From Synechocystis sp. PCC 7338 (GTDB taxonomy: Bacteria > Cyanobacteriota > Cyanobacteriia > Cyanobacteriales > Microcystaceae): a stretch of 64,000 bases of DNA. Location: positions 744,001 to 808,000 of the forward strand of contig NZ_CP054306.1 in the NCBI RefSeq assembly GCF_018282115.1. The letters run 5' to 3'. A model generated the notes under the pieces. It was not told the origin of the DNA, did not search any database, and was given only the letters and a program-made list of their open reading frames with translations. The first letter of the stretch is position 1, and the number at the start of each line of letters is the position of its first letter. The translations under genes were made by a program, and so were the position numbers. Below, one piece after another: positions 36,359 to 47,540 of the stretch.

Positions 36359-36739
36359 ATGGAAAGTCCCCTTGAAACCAAGCCGCCAAAGGACAATCAG
36401 TCTATGGATTGCGGCAATGTTGACCCTTCCCGTAAATGGTACCAAGCCCGCCTGTTTTCCTTTGGCATCACCCCAACGGGTTATGTGGCGGTGGGGGTAG
36501 CTCCCATGGGGGTAGTGGCCATTGGCATTGTTCCGATGGGGGTAATTTCCGTCGGCATGGTGGGCATGGGGGCGATCGCCGCTGGATTTGTCACCATGGG
36601 AATGGTAGCTTTTGGCGACGTAAGTATGTCCTATTTTGGTGGCCACAAAGGTGGTAAGGGTCATGGAGCAGTGCCAGCCCAGGACATGCCTGTGATGGAA
36701 AAGCCCATGGAGCAACCCATGGATCACAGCAATCACTAA
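36359..36739 (+). CDS. Small protein with hydrophobic Gly-Met repeat
   Basis: A protein of 126 residues. Residues about 34-88 consist of repeats of about seven to eight residues of the form V(A/V)xG(I/V)xPMG, for example VAVGVAPMGVVAIGIVPMG. A Gly/His/Met-rich tail follows (GGHKGGKGHG, MEKPMEQPMDHSNH). The repeat could form a stacked beta solenoid or insert in membrane; the Met/His tail could bind metal such as copper. Both ideas are inference. It lies upstream of a small secreted protein gene on the same strand. Confidence 0.65.
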   Translation: MESPLETKPPKDNQSMDCGNVDPSRKWYQARLFSFGITPTGYVAVGVAPMGVVAIGIVPMGVISVGMVGMGAIAAGFVTMGMVAFGDVSMSYFGGHKGGKGHGAVPAQDMPVMEKPMEQPMDHSNH

Positions 36740-36787
36740 TCACTCAAGCTAGAATTGGGGAAGCTTTTTCACCGTTTCCCAAGTTCC

Positions 36788-37171
36788 ATGTTCTCCTCCC
36801 TTGTTTCCGGTGGTTTAACCCTCGCTCTGGCCATTTTTCCCGTGGAAGCTGGAGATCCGGGGCCAACGATTCAACTTAATATCCCCACGCTCCAGGCCCA
36901 GGCGATCAACCTCAACGAAGTGCAACGGCAACTGGAGCAAAATCCCCAATTGGTTCAACAGGCAGAGCAATTGTTGCGGGAAAATCCGGACTTGGTGGTT
37001 AAAACCATGGAGCAAATATTGAGGAATAATCCCACCCTCATTCAAGAAATCCAAGCCATGCCAGGGCTGATGAATGAGATGGCTCGCCAAGGGGCCGGCA
37101 TCATCGATTATTTACAAAGGAATCCCGAACTGTTTCACCAATTGGAACAAATGCTGGTGGTGCCCCAATAG
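36788..37171 (+). CDS. Small secreted helical protein of unknown function
   Basis: A protein of 127 residues from the ATG at 36788. A signal peptide ends about GGLTLALAIFPVEAG. The mature part is helical and carries three to four similar Gln/Asn-Pro units (LEQNPQLVQQAEQLLRENPD, ILRNNPTLIQEI, LQRNPELFHQLEQML), which suggest an internal repeat. No family recognised. Confidence 0.65.
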   Translation: MFSSLVSGGLTLALAIFPVEAGDPGPTIQLNIPTLQAQAINLNEVQRQLEQNPQLVQQAEQLLRENPDLVVKTMEQILRNNPTLIQEIQAMPGLMNEMARQGAGIIDYLQRNPELFHQLEQMLVVPQ

Positions 37172-37446
37172 GAAGTTAGCCTTAATATTTGAAAAAATGA
37201 GGCTACTACCAGTACCAGGTTTAACCCTTTTTTTTAATTAAGGAAAGGAAAATTTGTCTACGTTTTAAATGGGGGTCGGTAAGTAGGGTTGACATAAAAT
37301 GAGATATTTTTTTGTATATTACTTCAGAATATAATCGAGGAAATCTTAACAATATTCTTGCCCTTGAATGAGCTTAATTAAGCATTCCGGCGATGGTTCC
37401 CATTGTAAAAGGTTTATCATGGGGGTCTATTGTTATATTTCTAGCC

Positions 37447-40140
37447 ATGTCCTTCGTCGGTCTCCATATCCACAGTGACTATAGCCTCCTGGATGGGGCT
37501 TCCCAATTACCCGCCCTGATTGACCGGGCCATTGAGTTGGGGATGCCGGCGATCGCCTTGACGGATCATGGGGTGATGTATGGGGCGGTGGAGTTGCTGA
37601 AAGTCTGCCGGGGCAAACCGATTAAACCCATCATCGGCAACGAAATGTATGTGATTAATGGTGACATTGAAATTAATAAGCGTCACCGCCGTTTCCACCA
37701 AGTAGTTTTAGCAAAAAATAATCAGGGTTACAGAAATTTAGTTAAACTCACCACCATTTCTAACTTGAAAGGAATCCAGGGTAGCGGCATTTTTGCCCGT
37801 CCTTGCATTAATAAAGAGTTGCTAGAGCAATACAAGGAAGGGTTGATAGTTACCAGTGCTTGCCTGGGAGGAGAAGTGCCCCAGGCCATTTTAAAAGGCG
37901 ATTTAGACCAAGCCAGAAAAGTAGCCAAATGGTATAAAGATTTATTTGGCGATGACTACTATTTAGAAATCCAAGACCACGGTTCTGTGGAAGACCGCTT
38001 AGTTAACATTAACTTGGTCAAAATTGCCCAGGAATTAGATATTAAAATTGTTGCCACTAACGATTCCCATTTTATTTCTTGCAACGATGTGGAAGCCCAT
38101 GACGCCCTCCTTTGTATTCAAACCGGTAAGTTAATTACTGAAGAAAAAAGATTACGTTACAGCGGCACAGAATATCTTAAATCCGCTGAGGAAATGCGTT
38201 TGCTCTTTCGGGATCATTTACCGGACGATATCATCGAAACGGCGATCGCCAACACAGTGGAAGTGGCCGACAAAATTGAAGCCTACAGCATTTTAGGGGA
38301 ACCCCGCATCCCCCATTATCCTATTCCCCCCAACCATACCCCCGAAACCTATGTGGAAGACATTGCTTGGGATGGTCTGTTGGAACGGTTGAAATGTCGC
38401 GAAAGGGCTGACATTCCTGCGGCGTATAAAGAGCGTTTGGAATATGAATTAAGAATGCTAGAAAAAATGGGTTTTTGTACCTATTTTCTGGTGGTCTGGG
38501 ATTACATTAAATATGCCCGAGACCATGGTATTCCTGTGGGGCCAGGACGGGGGTCAGCGGCGGGCTCTTTGGTGGCCTATTGCATGAAAATTACTAACAT
38601 TGACCCGGTACATCATGGACTAATTTTTGAACGTTTCCTGAACCCAGAACGAAAATCGATGCCCGATGTGGATACGGATTTTTGCATTGATCGCCGAGAT
38701 GAAATGATTGAGTATGTGACCCAAAAGTATGGGGAAGATAAAGTTGCCCAAATTATTACTTTTAACCGCATGACTTCCAAAGCAGTGCTCAAGGACGTGG
38801 CTAGGGTGCTGGATATTCCCTATGCAGAATCGGACAAAATGGCGAAAATGATCCCTGTTTCCCGGGGTAAACCGGCTAAATTAAAGGTGATGATTTCCGA
38901 TCAAACCCCTGAGCCCCAATTTAAAGCTCGCTATGATAACGAACCTTGGGTAAAAAAATGGATCGATATGGCCATTCGCATTGAAGGAACTAACAAAACC
39001 TTTGGTGTCCATGCGGCTGGGGTAGTAATTTCTTCCGAACCATTGGATCAAATTGTACCGTTGCAAAAAAATAATGATGGAGCTGTAATTACCCAGTATT
39101 ACATGGAAGATGTAGAAGCCATGGGTCTGTTGAAAATGGATTTTTTGGGCTTGAAAAATCTAACTACCCTACAGCGAGCAGTGGAGTTAGTGGCAGAAAC
39201 TAAGGGCGTCCAATTAGATTTAGATGACTTACCCTTACAGGAACGAAAAGCCTTACAAATTCGTGCCCGCACCGGTTTAAAAAAGTTACCCGATGACGTT
39301 AAAAATACCCACAAATTATTAGAAGCAGGGGATTTAGAAGGCATTTTTCAATTGGAATCCCAGGGAATGAAACAGATTGTGCGGGATCTAAAACCTTCCG
39401 GCATTGAGGATATTTCATCTATTTTGGCTTTGTACCGTCCTGGGCCATTGGATGCGGGGTTAATTCCTATTTTTATTAACCGTAAACACGGCCGGGAAGA
39501 AATTTCCTATCAACATAAACTTTTGGAACCCATTCTTAACGAGACCTATGGGGTGCTCGTGTACCAAGAACAGATCATGAAAATGGCCCAAGATTTAGCG
39601 GGATATTCCCTAGGGGAAGCGGATTTATTGCGGCGGGCTATGGGCAAAAAGAAAGCTGAAGAAATGCAAAAACATCGGGCTAAATTTGTTGATGGCTCTG
39701 CTAAAAACGGAGTACCTTCCCGCACGGCGGAAAACTTATTTGACCAGATGGTTAAGTTTGCAGAATATTGCCTCAGCTTTGATACCGAAATTTTAACGGT
39801 GGAATATGGGCCTTTACCAATCGGCCAAATTGTCGAGCAGGAAATTAATTGCTCTGTGTATAGCGTTGATTCGGAGGGGAGAGTTTACACCCAGGCGATC
39901 GCCCAATGGCATGACCGGGGAGAGCAGGAAGTGTTTGAATATGAATTAGCCGATGGTTCTGTGATCCGAGCCACCCCTGATCACCGCTTTTTAACCACCG
40001 ATTATCAACTGTTGGCGATCGAAGAAATTTTTGCCAAGCAACTGGACTTGCTAACTTTGGCCAATGTTGAGCAAACTGAAGAAGCCCTTGACAGTCATGG
40101 TCTTCCCTCTCCATTGCTTAACGCTGGGAGAATCACATAA
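37447..40140 (+). CDS. dnaE: DNA polymerase III alpha subunit, N-terminal half with split intein (DnaE-N)
   Basis: A protein of 897 residues from the ATG at 37447 ([17 protein letters not shown], the PHP domain). The polymerase part covers 774 residues and includes the catalytic [12 protein letters not shown] with [16 protein letters not shown]. At Cys775 (TGC at 39769) a 123-residue N-terminal intein half begins ([17 protein letters not shown]) with the expected TxxH block ([11 protein letters not shown]). The rest of the enzyme and the C-terminal intein half must be encoded elsewhere; they are not in this window. Trans-splicing joins the two halves into one replicative polymerase. The 897-residue length equals that of PCC 6803 DnaE-N. 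Confidence 0.96.
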   Translation: MSFVGLHIHSDYSLLDGASQLPALIDRAIELGMPAIALTDHGVMYGAVELLKVCRGKPIKPIIGNEMYVINGDIEINKRHRRFHQVVLAKNNQGYRNLVKLTTISNLKGIQGSGIFARPCINKELLEQYKEGLIVTSACLGGEVPQAILKGDLDQARKVAKWYKDLFGDDYYLEIQDHGSVEDRLVNINLVKIAQELDIKIVATNDSHFISCNDVEAHDALLCIQTGKLITEEKRLRYSGTEYLKSAEEMRLLFRDHLPDDIIETAIANTVEVADKIEAYSILGEPRIPHYPIPPNHTPETYVEDIAWDGLLERLKCRERADIPAAYKERLEYELRMLEKMGFCTYFLVVWDYIKYARDHGIPVGPGRGSAAGSLVAYCMKITNIDPVHHGLIFERFLNPERKSMPDVDTDFCIDRRDEMIEYVTQKYGEDKVAQIITFNRMTSKAVLKDVARVLDIPYAESDKMAKMIPVSRGKPAKLKVMISDQTPEPQFKARYDNEPWVKKWIDMAIRIEGTNKTFGVHAAGVVISSEPLDQIVPLQKNNDGAVITQYYMEDVEAMGLLKMDFLGLKNLTTLQRAVELVAETKGVQLDLDDLPLQERKALQIRARTGLKKLPDDVKNTHKLLEAGDLEGIFQLESQGMKQIVRDLKPSGIEDISSILALYRPGPLDAGLIPIFINRKHGREEISYQHKLLEPILNETYGVLVYQEQIMKMAQDLAGYSLGEADLLRRAMGKKKAEEMQKHRAKFVDGSAKNGVPSRTAENLFDQMVKFAEYCLSFDTEILTVEYGPLPIGQIVEQEINCSVYSVDSEGRVYTQAIAQWHDRGEQEVFEYELADGSVIRATPDHRFLTTDYQLLAIEEIFAKQLDLLTLANVEQTEEALDSHGLPSPLLNAGRIT

Positions 40141-40285
40141 ATATTCTGTACGAAACTGCGTCCCTATTTGAAGCACAAATGCCCGATGCGAAATTACTGC
40201 AAGGATGGAGTCCGCAATTCTAACCGAGGAAGGGATTACAATGTGAAGGCGATTTAATTGATCACACTCCCATTGTCCTGCCCCC

Positions 40286-42097
40286 ATGACCGACGTCCCC
40301 GTTAGCCGCATTCGCAATTTTTCCATCATTGCCCACATTGACCACGGTAAATCTACCTTGGCCGATCGCCTGTTGCAGGTGACAGATACGGTGCAACAAC
40401 GGGAAATGAAGGAGCAGTTCCTGGACAATATGGATTTAGAACGGGAGCGGGGCATCACCATCAAGCTCCAAGCCGCCCGCATGAATTACAAAGCGAAGGA
40501 CGGCCAGGATTACGTGCTGAATCTCATCGACACCCCGGGCCATGTGGACTTTTCCTACGAAGTGTCCCGGTCCCTGGCCGCCTGTGAAGGGGCGTTGCTG
40601 GTGGTGGATGCGTCCCAGGGGGTGGAAGCCCAAACCTTAGCCAACGTTTACCTGGCGTTGGACAATAACCTGGAAATTATTCCGGTGTTAAACAAAATTG
40701 ATTTGCCCAGTGCAGAGCCAGACCGGGTAGCGGCGGAAATCGAAGAAGTGGTGGGGCTAGATTGCACTGATATCATCCAAGCTTCCGCCAAGGCAGGCAT
40801 TGGGGTGAACGACATCCTCGAGGCGATCGTCCAACAGGTTCCTCCGCCGGCCGATACAGTGGACCAACCCCTGCGGGCCTTAATTTTTGACAGTTATTAC
40901 GATGCTTATCGGGGGGTAATAGTCTATTTCCGGGTGATGGACGGTCAGGTTAAAAAGGGCGATAAGGTGCGCCTAATGGCCTCTGATAAGGAATATGTCA
41001 TTGATGAATTGGGGGTTTTATCCCCCACCCAGGTGCAGGTGGAAGCACTACACGCCGGAGAAGTGGGCTATTTTGCGGCGGCCATTAAGGCGGTGGCCGA
41101 TGCCAGGGTAGGGGACACCATTACCATGGCCAACAGTCCGGCGGCGGCACCCTTACCGGGCTATACCGAAGCCAACCCCATGGTTTTTTGTGGGTTATTC
41201 CCCATTGATGCGGATCAGTATCCCGATTTAAAGGATGCGTTGGAAAAGTTAAAACTCAATGATGCGGCCCTGTCCTATGAACCGGAAACATCCAGCGCCA
41301 TGGGTTTTGGCTTCCGTTGCGGATTTCTTGGTTTACTGCACATGGAAATTGTCCAAGAACGGTTGGAACGGGAATATAACCTGGATTTGATCACCACTGC
41401 CCCGTCAGTAATTTACCGAGTCACCACCACCGAGGAGGAAGTGATTGAGGTGGATAATCCCAGTCTATTGCCCCCCATTCAAAAACGATTGAAGGTGGAA
41501 GAACCGTTCATCAAGGTGGAAATGATTACCCCGGAAACCTATGTGGGTACTTTGATGGAGCTTTGTCAAAGTCGGCGAGGGGTATTCAAGGATATGAAAT
41601 TTTTCACCCAAACCCGTACCGCATTGATCTATGAATTACCCCTGGCGGAGGTGGTGACAGACTTTTTTGATCAGCTTAAATCCCGCACCAAGGGCTATGC
41701 CAGCATGGAATATCAATTAATTGGCTACCGGGAAAATCCCTTAGTTAAATTGGATATTTTAGTGAATGGGGATGGGGTGGACGCCCTGGCCATGATTGTC
41801 CACCGGGATAAGGCCTATTATGTGGGGCGGGCCATGGTTAGTAAGTTAAAAGAATTAATTCCCCGCCATCAATTCAAAGTACCCATCCAAGCGGCGATCG
41901 GGGCCAAGGTCATTGCCAGTGAGCATATTCCTGCCCTACGGAAAGATGTGTTGGCTAAGTGCTACGGCGGCGATATTTCCCGTAAGAAAAAGCTGTTACA
42001 AAAACAAGCCAAAGGTAAAAAACGCATGAAGGCGATCGGGACGGTGGATGTGCCCCAGGAAGCTTTTATGGCTGTGTTGAAGCTAGATGCCCAATAG
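40286..42097 (+). CDS. lepA: Elongation factor 4 (LepA)
   Basis: A protein of 603 residues, a translational GTPase: G1 [10 protein letters not shown]2 region [14 protein letters not shown]3 DTPGHVDF, G4 NKIDLPSA. The LepA-specific C-terminal domain ends with [25 protein letters not shown]. It rescues or back-translocates stalled ribosomes. It follows dnaE-N by 145 bases on the same strand. Confidence 0.97.
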   Translation: MTDVPVSRIRNFSIIAHIDHGKSTLADRLLQVTDTVQQREMKEQFLDNMDLERERGITIKLQAARMNYKAKDGQDYVLNLIDTPGHVDFSYEVSRSLAACEGALLVVDASQGVEAQTLANVYLALDNNLEIIPVLNKIDLPSAEPDRVAAEIEEVVGLDCTDIIQASAKAGIGVNDILEAIVQQVPPPADTVDQPLRALIFDSYYDAYRGVIVYFRVMDGQVKKGDKVRLMASDKEYVIDELGVLSPTQVQVEALHAGEVGYFAAAIKAVADARVGDTITMANSPAAAPLPGYTEANPMVFCGLFPIDADQYPDLKDALEKLKLNDAALSYEPETSSAMGFGFRCGFLGLLHMEIVQERLEREYNLDLITTAPSVIYRVTTTEEEVIEVDNPSLLPPIQKRLKVEEPFIKVEMITPETYVGTLMELCQSRRGVFKDMKFFTQTRTALIYELPLAEVVTDFFDQLKSRTKGYASMEYQLIGYRENPLVKLDILVNGDGVDALAMIVHRDKAYYVGRAMVSKLKELIPRHQFKVPIQAAIGAKVIASEHIPALRKDVLAKCYGGDISRKKKLLQKQAKGKKRMKAIGTVDVPQEAFMAVLKLDAQ

Positions 42098-42252
42098 TTT
42101 CCAGTCCTACCTACCATTGGCGATCGCCTGGGGTAGACCAGGGAAAACATTTGTCTAAATATGGTTTTGTAATGTGGCGCTCATTCTTTTTTCAGGGGGA
42201 GACCTCGGTATGATGTCATTCCAGATTTTGATAACCTAAAAATTCCAAATTT

Positions 42253-42570
42253 TTAATCCATGCCAGAAAAAATTTGTAGCCCCACTAATACTTTTTCCGT
42301 GTTGGATAAATCACCAATAATTTTCTTGATCGGTTCGGGCAACTTTCTCACCAAAGTAGGCAACGCAAGGATGCTGTCCTCGATCGCCAACTCGGGGTGT
42401 TGGGTCAAATCGATGATTTCAATTTGGTATTGGCCGTTTAAATATTCCTCACAAATCTTTTTTAAATTCGCAAAAGCGGTGAGGGATTTGGGGGTTTGTC
42501 CCGCTACGTACAGGCGCATTTGCCAAATCTCTGGGTTTTGATTATCAAGTGAATCGTTTGAATTTGTCAT
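42253..42570 (-). CDS. kaiB: Circadian clock protein KaiB
   Basis: A protein of 105 residues with the thioredoxin-like KaiB fold: [40 protein letters not shown] and RKIIGDLS-type [17 protein letters not shown]. The N-terminus has an extra ~17 residues compared with the core clock KaiB. It is encoded 20 bases downstream of kaiC on the same strand. No kaiA is present, so this is one of the additional kaiC-kaiB pairs known in Synechocystis rather than the kaiABC core cluster. Confidence 0.93.
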   Translation of the reverse strand: MTNSNDSLDNQNPEIWQMRLYVAGQTPKSLTAFANLKKICEEYLNGQYQIEIIDLTQHPELAIEDSILALPTLVRKLPEPIKKIIGDLSNTEKVLVGLQIFSGMD

Positions 42571-42590
42571 AGTGGACGGCTCCTTAGTCC

Positions 42591-44297
42591 TCAGAGGGTC
42601 TGGTGAATGTGACGAGATTTTTGGATCAGATTACGATTGGCTAAAATCGCTCGCTTAGTTTCTTCTTCTTCTAACGCTAATAGTTCTAGTTCTTCATCTT
42701 GGCTATTTAATTGCATTTGCAGGGCATCGATCTCGGCTTGTAGTAAATATTTTTTTCGCTCAAAATTGCGTTTTTTCAAACCAAGGGTCTGTTGGTGCTT
42801 TTTGGCGATCACCTCTTCTTGTAGCATCTGATTAATCCTTTGGGTACCTGTTAGCACCTGCCCTTCGCCAATATAAGCTTCGATTAAATCTACTCCATCA
42901 CTGCTCAGAATGAATTCCCGCACTTGGTTGGAGTGGACCATTCCCCTGGATTTCAAAATATAGAGAATGCGATTTCGTTCTCCATTTACTTTCAGGGTCT
43001 GCAGCTCCAGCCAGGTATCCATTAAAGAGGACACTCCAATCTCCGTTTGTTCATTATCATAGTCCACATTTCCTCCAGTCAAATCAGTTAAAAAAACGGT
43101 AATTTGTTGGCTTTTTAAGTAATCAATTAAGCGCATAAAAAAATTTTTTGCTTGATTTAAGCTTCCACTCGTAATCAAATTACTCATGGGATCCACAATT
43201 ACTAAACTCGGTTTAAAATTCTTGATCCAACTATGGATCTTAAAGAGTCGCATTTCCAAATTGTAATTAGTGGGGCGAATAGCATCAAATTGTAGTAGTT
43301 CACTTTCCAAATAGGGAGATAAATCCAAACCGATGGATCGTAAATTACGGCAAATTTGTTGGGGGGATTCTTCCGTTGCGAGATACAAACACCGTTCTCC
43401 CCTCAGACAAGTGGCTTGGGCAAAAAATGCCGCCAGGGTAGTTTTTCCGGTGCCAGCCCTGCCCGTTGCTAAAATACTACTACCCCGGTAATAACCTTGC
43501 CCGCCAAACATTTCATCTAACTGGGGAATGCCTGTGGAAATTCGCTCTTGGGAAACAGTGTGATTAAGCACAAGGGAGGTGATGGGCAACACTGAAATAC
43601 CATTTTCTTCAATTAAAAAAGGATATTCATTATTGCTATGGCGTGAGCCTCGATATTTGACCACTTGAATAGTTCTGGTGGCAACTTCTTCTACTGTTTT
43701 TTGATCAAGTTTGATAACACAATCAGACACATACTCTTCCAAGCCTTGCCTGGTTAAATTCTTGTCGCCTCTTTCACCAGTGATGATGACAGTAACGCCC
43801 TTTTCTTTTAACCAACGGAATAAACGTCGTAATTCTGCTCGGACAATATTGGCATTATTTAAACCAGAAAAAAGGACTTCAATTGTATCTAACAAGACCC
43901 GTTTTGCACCAATTTTATTAATGGCGTAACCCAATCGAATAAAGAGGGCTTCTAGGTCATATTCTCCCGTTTCTTCAATTTCGCTAGCTTCAACGTAAAT
44001 GTGATCAATAAAAATTTTTTCCTTGGCAACTAAATCCTGTAAATCCCAACCTAAAGAAGCCACATTTTGAATGATTTCTTTGGAACTTTCTTCAAAGGAA
44101 ACTAAAACCCCTGGCTCTCCATATTCCACTACTCCCCGCACTAAAAATTCCACTCCAAACAGAGTTTTACCACAACCGGCTGAGCCACAAATGAGGGTTG
44201 GCCGTCCCTGGGGTAAACCACCGTTGGTAATTTCATCAAAACCTTGGATTCCAGTGGGGCACTTAATTAGGGTCAGACTCTGACTGCTATCTGTCAT
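42591..44297 (-). CDS. kaiC: Circadian clock ATPase KaiC (second-type, with coiled-coil C-terminus)
   Basis: A protein of 568 residues with two RecA-like domains. CI has Walker A GSAGCGKT at 39-46 and the catalytic Glu pair at 69-70. CII has GRAGTGKT at 279-286 and Glu309-Glu310. At the position of the Ser-Thr phosphorylation sites of standard KaiC stand Ser423-Ser424 (GVSSLMDTW). The C-terminal ~80 residues (from about 490) form a coiled coil rather than the KaiA-binding tail of core KaiC. These points indicate a KaiA-independent KaiC. The gene heads a kaiC-kaiB operon. Confidence 0.92.
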   Translation of the reverse strand: MTDSSQSLTLIKCPTGIQGFDEITNGGLPQGRPTLICGSAGCGKTLFGVEFLVRGVVEYGEPGVLVSFEESSKEIIQNVASLGWDLQDLVAKEKIFIDHIYVEASEIEETGEYDLEALFIRLGYAINKIGAKRVLLDTIEVLFSGLNNANIVRAELRRLFRWLKEKGVTVIITGERGDKNLTRQGLEEYVSDCVIKLDQKTVEEVATRTIQVVKYRGSRHSNNEYPFLIEENGISVLPITSLVLNHTVSQERISTGIPQLDEMFGGQGYYRGSSILATGRAGTGKTTLAAFFAQATCLRGERCLYLATEESPQQICRNLRSIGLDLSPYLESELLQFDAIRPTNYNLEMRLFKIHSWIKNFKPSLVIVDPMSNLITSGSLNQAKNFFMRLIDYLKSQQITVFLTDLTGGNVDYDNEQTEIGVSSLMDTWLELQTLKVNGERNRILYILKSRGMVHSNQVREFILSSDGVDLIEAYIGEGQVLTGTQRINQMLQEEVIAKKHQQTLGLKKRNFERKKYLLQAEIDALQMQLNSQDEELELLALEEEETKRAILANRNLIQKSRHIHQTL

Positions 44298-44725
44298 AAT
44301 TTTTATGAAACCAAGTAAAATTAATTTATCAATTAATAGGAATAATGCTAATAAAAATTAATCTTTAAATTTTTGGAAATTATTAAATTTGCTTGCAAGC
44401 ATTAAGCAATGGCGTTTAAATCTATGTCGTAATTTTGTCCTCAGAATATTGGCAATACCCTGCCTAGGTTGACCAATGACTACGCCGTGGGCATGGCTAC
44501 TCCAATCACCGTTAACGGCCGAACTAAAGATTAACTCCAACACCAGCAAGTCCCTAACCAAGGATTGCGGAATTTAACCCACTCCCTTGTTTGGTTTAAT
44601 TTACGAGCTAGACGACGATGGAGATGCTCCCATTGTCCCATACAGCCACGGCAATAGTATTCATTAAAATAGCGATCCCCAGCTACTACAATTAAGTTAT
44701 TCCTTCTTCAAAGATTCCTTGCACC
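44298..44725. other. Intergenic stretch upstream of kaiC
   Basis: 428 bases between the divergent kaiC and DUF4230 genes. The part nearest kaiC is AT-rich and should hold its promoter. On the minus strand around 44580-44690 an open frame without a good start encodes YYCRGCMGQWEHLHRRLARK, which has the look of a protein fragment but no identified family. I see no complete gene. Confidence 0.4.
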
Positions 44726-45421
44726 ATGGCCGAAAAACTATCTTCTTTACAACCAGCCCGCAAAAATTTTCAGTGGCTTCCCCTTCTAGGGGCTGGGGGC
44801 ATAGTTCTAACCATGGCGATCGCCGTTATGTTCATTGGCCAGGGATTGCGTACCATTAGCCCTTGGCTCCGCATCGGCAATAGTGAAGCCAAAGGGGAAA
44901 TTTCTACCCTCGTGGTGCAACAAATCCGGGCGGTCAGTGAATTAAGCACCACTATTTTTGCCATGGAAACGGTGATACCCACCAGTCAGGAACGGCAATG
45001 GGGCAATTTCACCCTGGGGCGTACCGATTTGCTCTATATCGGTTATGGGGAGGTTCGGGCCGGCATCGACCTGGAACAGTTAAGTGAACAAAACATTGAA
45101 CAAAAGAGTGGAAAGCTGATTGTTACCCTGCCTGCGCCCAAAATCCTAGACCAAAAAATTGACGTGGAACGCTCCCGTATCTACCAGTATGACCGGGGAT
45201 TTCTTAATTTGGGCCCCGACACCGCTCCGGAGTTACAAAGTTTAGCCCAACGACAAACCCTGGCTAAAATCACCGCTGCTGCCTGTGACCAAGGCATTTT
45301 AGACCAGGCCAATGAACAAGCAGAAATTGCCGTGGGTGGCCTACTTAGGGGAACAGGCTACACAGAAGTAGAAATCAAAACTAGTATTCCCGGTATTTGT
45401 GCCCCATCTACTTCATCCTAA
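44726..45421 (+). CDS. DUF4230 domain protein
   Basis: A protein of 231 residues. It has one N-terminal transmembrane helix at about 20-41 (LLGAGGIVLTMAIAVMFIGQG) and a soluble beta-rich domain with the DUF4230 pattern (LVVQQIRAVSELSTTIFAMETVI, YGEVRAGIDLEQL, LIVTLPAPKILDQKIDVERS). Function unknown; probably anchored in the membrane and facing the periplasm. Confidence 0.8.
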   Translation: MAEKLSSLQPARKNFQWLPLLGAGGIVLTMAIAVMFIGQGLRTISPWLRIGNSEAKGEISTLVVQQIRAVSELSTTIFAMETVIPTSQERQWGNFTLGRTDLLYIGYGEVRAGIDLEQLSEQNIEQKSGKLIVTLPAPKILDQKIDVERSRIYQYDRGFLNLGPDTAPELQSLAQRQTLAKITAAACDQGILDQANEQAEIAVGGLLRGTGYTEVEIKTSIPGICAPSTSS

Positions 45422-45455
45422 AATATCAGGTCCAAAGATAAAGATTAAACTTAGC

Positions 45456-45899
45456 TCAGGAAGCCTGTAACTTATTGATGTATTCCCGGAAGCGTTCCAA
45501 GTCTGCTTGGATGGTAGATTCCACCACCCGACCGAGGAAGAGATTATCCATTAGCAATGCCAACCAGCCTGGTACGTTATAGGCAATGGTGAGGCGGACA
45601 ATACTTTTCCCTTGGCGATCGTAAAAGCGCACAGCGCCCCGATTGGGTAAACCGTCCACTGATTCCCATTGGATAATTTGCTGGGAAATTAATTTAGTAA
45701 TTCGTGATAACCAGGTGAACTCCAAACTACCACTGGCCAGCTTCCAGCGGGAAAGGTCGGGATTATCCTCAAGTACTTTGACAGAATCGATCCATTTCAT
45801 CCAGCGGGGCATCTGCTCCAGGTCAGACCACAGTTGCCACACCAATTCAATGGGAGCATCCACTTCCACCTGCACACTATGTTCTAGCCAATTAGCCAT
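45456..45899 (-). CDS. SRPBCC (START-like) family protein
   Basis: A protein of 147 residues of the polyketide cyclase/SRPBCC fold: VEVDAPIELVWQLWSDLEQMPRWMKWIDSVKVLE and a C-terminal helix. It lies 15 bases downstream of crtQ on the same strand, as in PCC 6803 (slr0940-slr0941), which suggests a role near carotenoid or lipid metabolism. The ligand is unknown. Confidence 0.82.
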   Translation of the reverse strand: MANWLEHSVQVEVDAPIELVWQLWSDLEQMPRWMKWIDSVKVLEDNPDLSRWKLASGSLEFTWLSRITKLISQQIIQWESVDGLPNRGAVRFYDRQGKSIVRLTIAYNVPGWLALLMDNLFLGRVVESTIQADLERFREYINKLQAS

Positions 45900-45914
45900 G
45901 GGATTTCAGAAAAA

Positions 45915-47384
45915 TTATTGGGGGGAAGGGACAGGGATTTGTAAACGGGCTTGGTTAGCCAAAACGGCCTGGGCGGCCTGGCGACCGGAAAGGGTGGCCC
46001 CCTCCATACTATCGATGTAATCCTGTTGGGTGTAGCTGCCAGCTAAAAAGAAGTTGGCGATGGGGGTTGTTTGGCTGGGGCGGAAAAGATCCATGCCCGG
46101 AGATTCCCGGTATAGGGATTGGGCTAATTTAACCACGCTGTACCAAGTCATGTTCAAATCCGCCGCCGAAGGGAACAGAGCTTTAACCTGTTTCAGTACC
46201 CGATAGGCGATCGCCTCGTTGGACTCTTTCATGAAGGGATCACCGGGGGTAAGCACTAGTTGCAGGAGGGAACCTTCCCCGGGTCGGTGATAATCAGCGG
46301 GACTAGTGAGGGCCAAATCGGCAAAACAGGAAAATTCGGCATCGCTGGTATAGAGCAGGTTGTCCAAGCCAAAGGCTTGTTCTAGCTGTTTGCGTTTAGC
46401 GGGGTCATTCATTTCCGTTACCCAGCCGTCAAAGCGCAGTTGCACTGTGGCCACGGGAACAGTATCCAGGTAGTAAATTTTGTTGAAAAAGTCCCATTGG
46501 GTACGCCAGCTTTCCGGCAACAGGTTTTTAATGCCCGGCACGTCACAGGCGGCCACATAGGCATCGGCGATTACGGTTTTGGTGTCAGAGCCATCGTTGA
46601 TCACTAAGCCGGTTACTTTAGTTTCTCCGTCAAATACCTTGGTGTGAATTTCCTTGACTCGATGCCTGGTGTAAAACTTGGCCCCCCGTTTTTCCAAATA
46701 TTCCTGAATGGGTTTATGCAAATATTCCTGGGGTGAGCCTTCCAACATCCGCAACACCGAAGCTTCCGTACGGGCGGCAAACAGTTGGAAAATGGTCAGC
46801 ATGCACCGGGCGGAAATGTTTTCCGTGTCGATAAAACCCAATGCATAGGCGATCGGGTCCCACATTTTTTTCAAACTACCTTCGTTACCCCCTTTGCTGA
46901 GGAACCATTCTGCAAAGCTAATCCTGTCTAAATCCCGGATGGTTTTCATGGCGCCGTCAAAGTCCACTAAGCCCCGCACAATGGGACTGGTGGCCAGGGC
47001 AATGGAGTTGGCAATTTTATCCTGGGTATCCAGTTGGGAAGTGGTGAAAAATGCCTTTAAGCCATTGAATGGAGCGCCGGTGAAGAAGCGAAAATCCAAT
47101 TCGCCAATGCGTCCTCCTTGGTTAATGAAGGTGTGGGTATGTTGCTTGAGCCGCAAATTTTGCTTAGCCCCCACCTTTTCCATCAAGTTGAAAAGATTGT
47201 AGTAACAGCCGAAAAAGACATGCAAGCCCATTTCGATGTGGTTGCCGTCGCCGTCCACCCAACTGCCCACTTTGCCGCCGATGAAACTCCTGGCTTCGTA
47301 AAGTTCAACTTCGTGGCCCGCATCCACCAATTCCACTGCGGTGGCCATCCCCGCCAATCCCGCTCCTACAATTGCAACACGCAT
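45915..47384 (-). CDS. crtQ: Zeta-carotene desaturase
   Basis: A protein of 489 residues, the plant/cyanobacterial type. The N-terminal FAD motif is [29 protein letters not shown], and the C-terminal FAD motif is [27 protein letters not shown]. It converts zeta-carotene to lycopene (via neurosporene) after phytoene desaturase, with plastoquinone as likely electron acceptor. The SRPBCC gene follows in the same operon. Confidence 0.93.
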   Translation of the reverse strand: MRVAIVGAGLAGMATAVELVDAGHEVELYEARSFIGGKVGSWVDGDGNHIEMGLHVFFGCYYNLFNLMEKVGAKQNLRLKQHTHTFINQGGRIGELDFRFFTGAPFNGLKAFFTTSQLDTQDKIANSIALATSPIVRGLVDFDGAMKTIRDLDRISFAEWFLSKGGNEGSLKKMWDPIAYALGFIDTENISARCMLTIFQLFAARTEASVLRMLEGSPQEYLHKPIQEYLEKRGAKFYTRHRVKEIHTKVFDGETKVTGLVINDGSDTKTVIADAYVAACDVPGIKNLLPESWRTQWDFFNKIYYLDTVPVATVQLRFDGWVTEMNDPAKRKQLEQAFGLDNLLYTSDAEFSCFADLALTSPADYHRPGEGSLLQLVLTPGDPFMKESNEAIAYRVLKQVKALFPSAADLNMTWYSVVKLAQSLYRESPGMDLFRPSQTTPIANFFLAGSYTQQDYIDSMEGATLSGRQAAQAVLANQARLQIPVPSPQ

Positions 47385-47540
47385 TTCGGCTTCACCCTAT
47401 GATTGAACTTTGCCAGATAAATTAGCACTGTTACAAATTTTAATCTTCCTTAAACCCTCCCGGCAAGCGCCCAAGTTCTCCGCCGCGATAGTCTAAAGTG
47501 ATGGGTAGAAGTAGTTTGCGTTCATAGTTTATTGCTCCCC

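Noticed and set aside
37289-37335. Possible promoter for dnaE (TTGACA at 37289, TATATT at 37315, TATAAT at 37330)
   Set aside because: The -35 to -10 spacing is 20 bases or more, so no acceptable sigma-70 pair; AT-richness alone explains the matches.
44358-44561. Minus-strand frame of 67 codons upstream of kaiC
   Set aside because: Starts at TTG, has no ribosome site and no family resemblance; more likely part of the kaiC upstream region.
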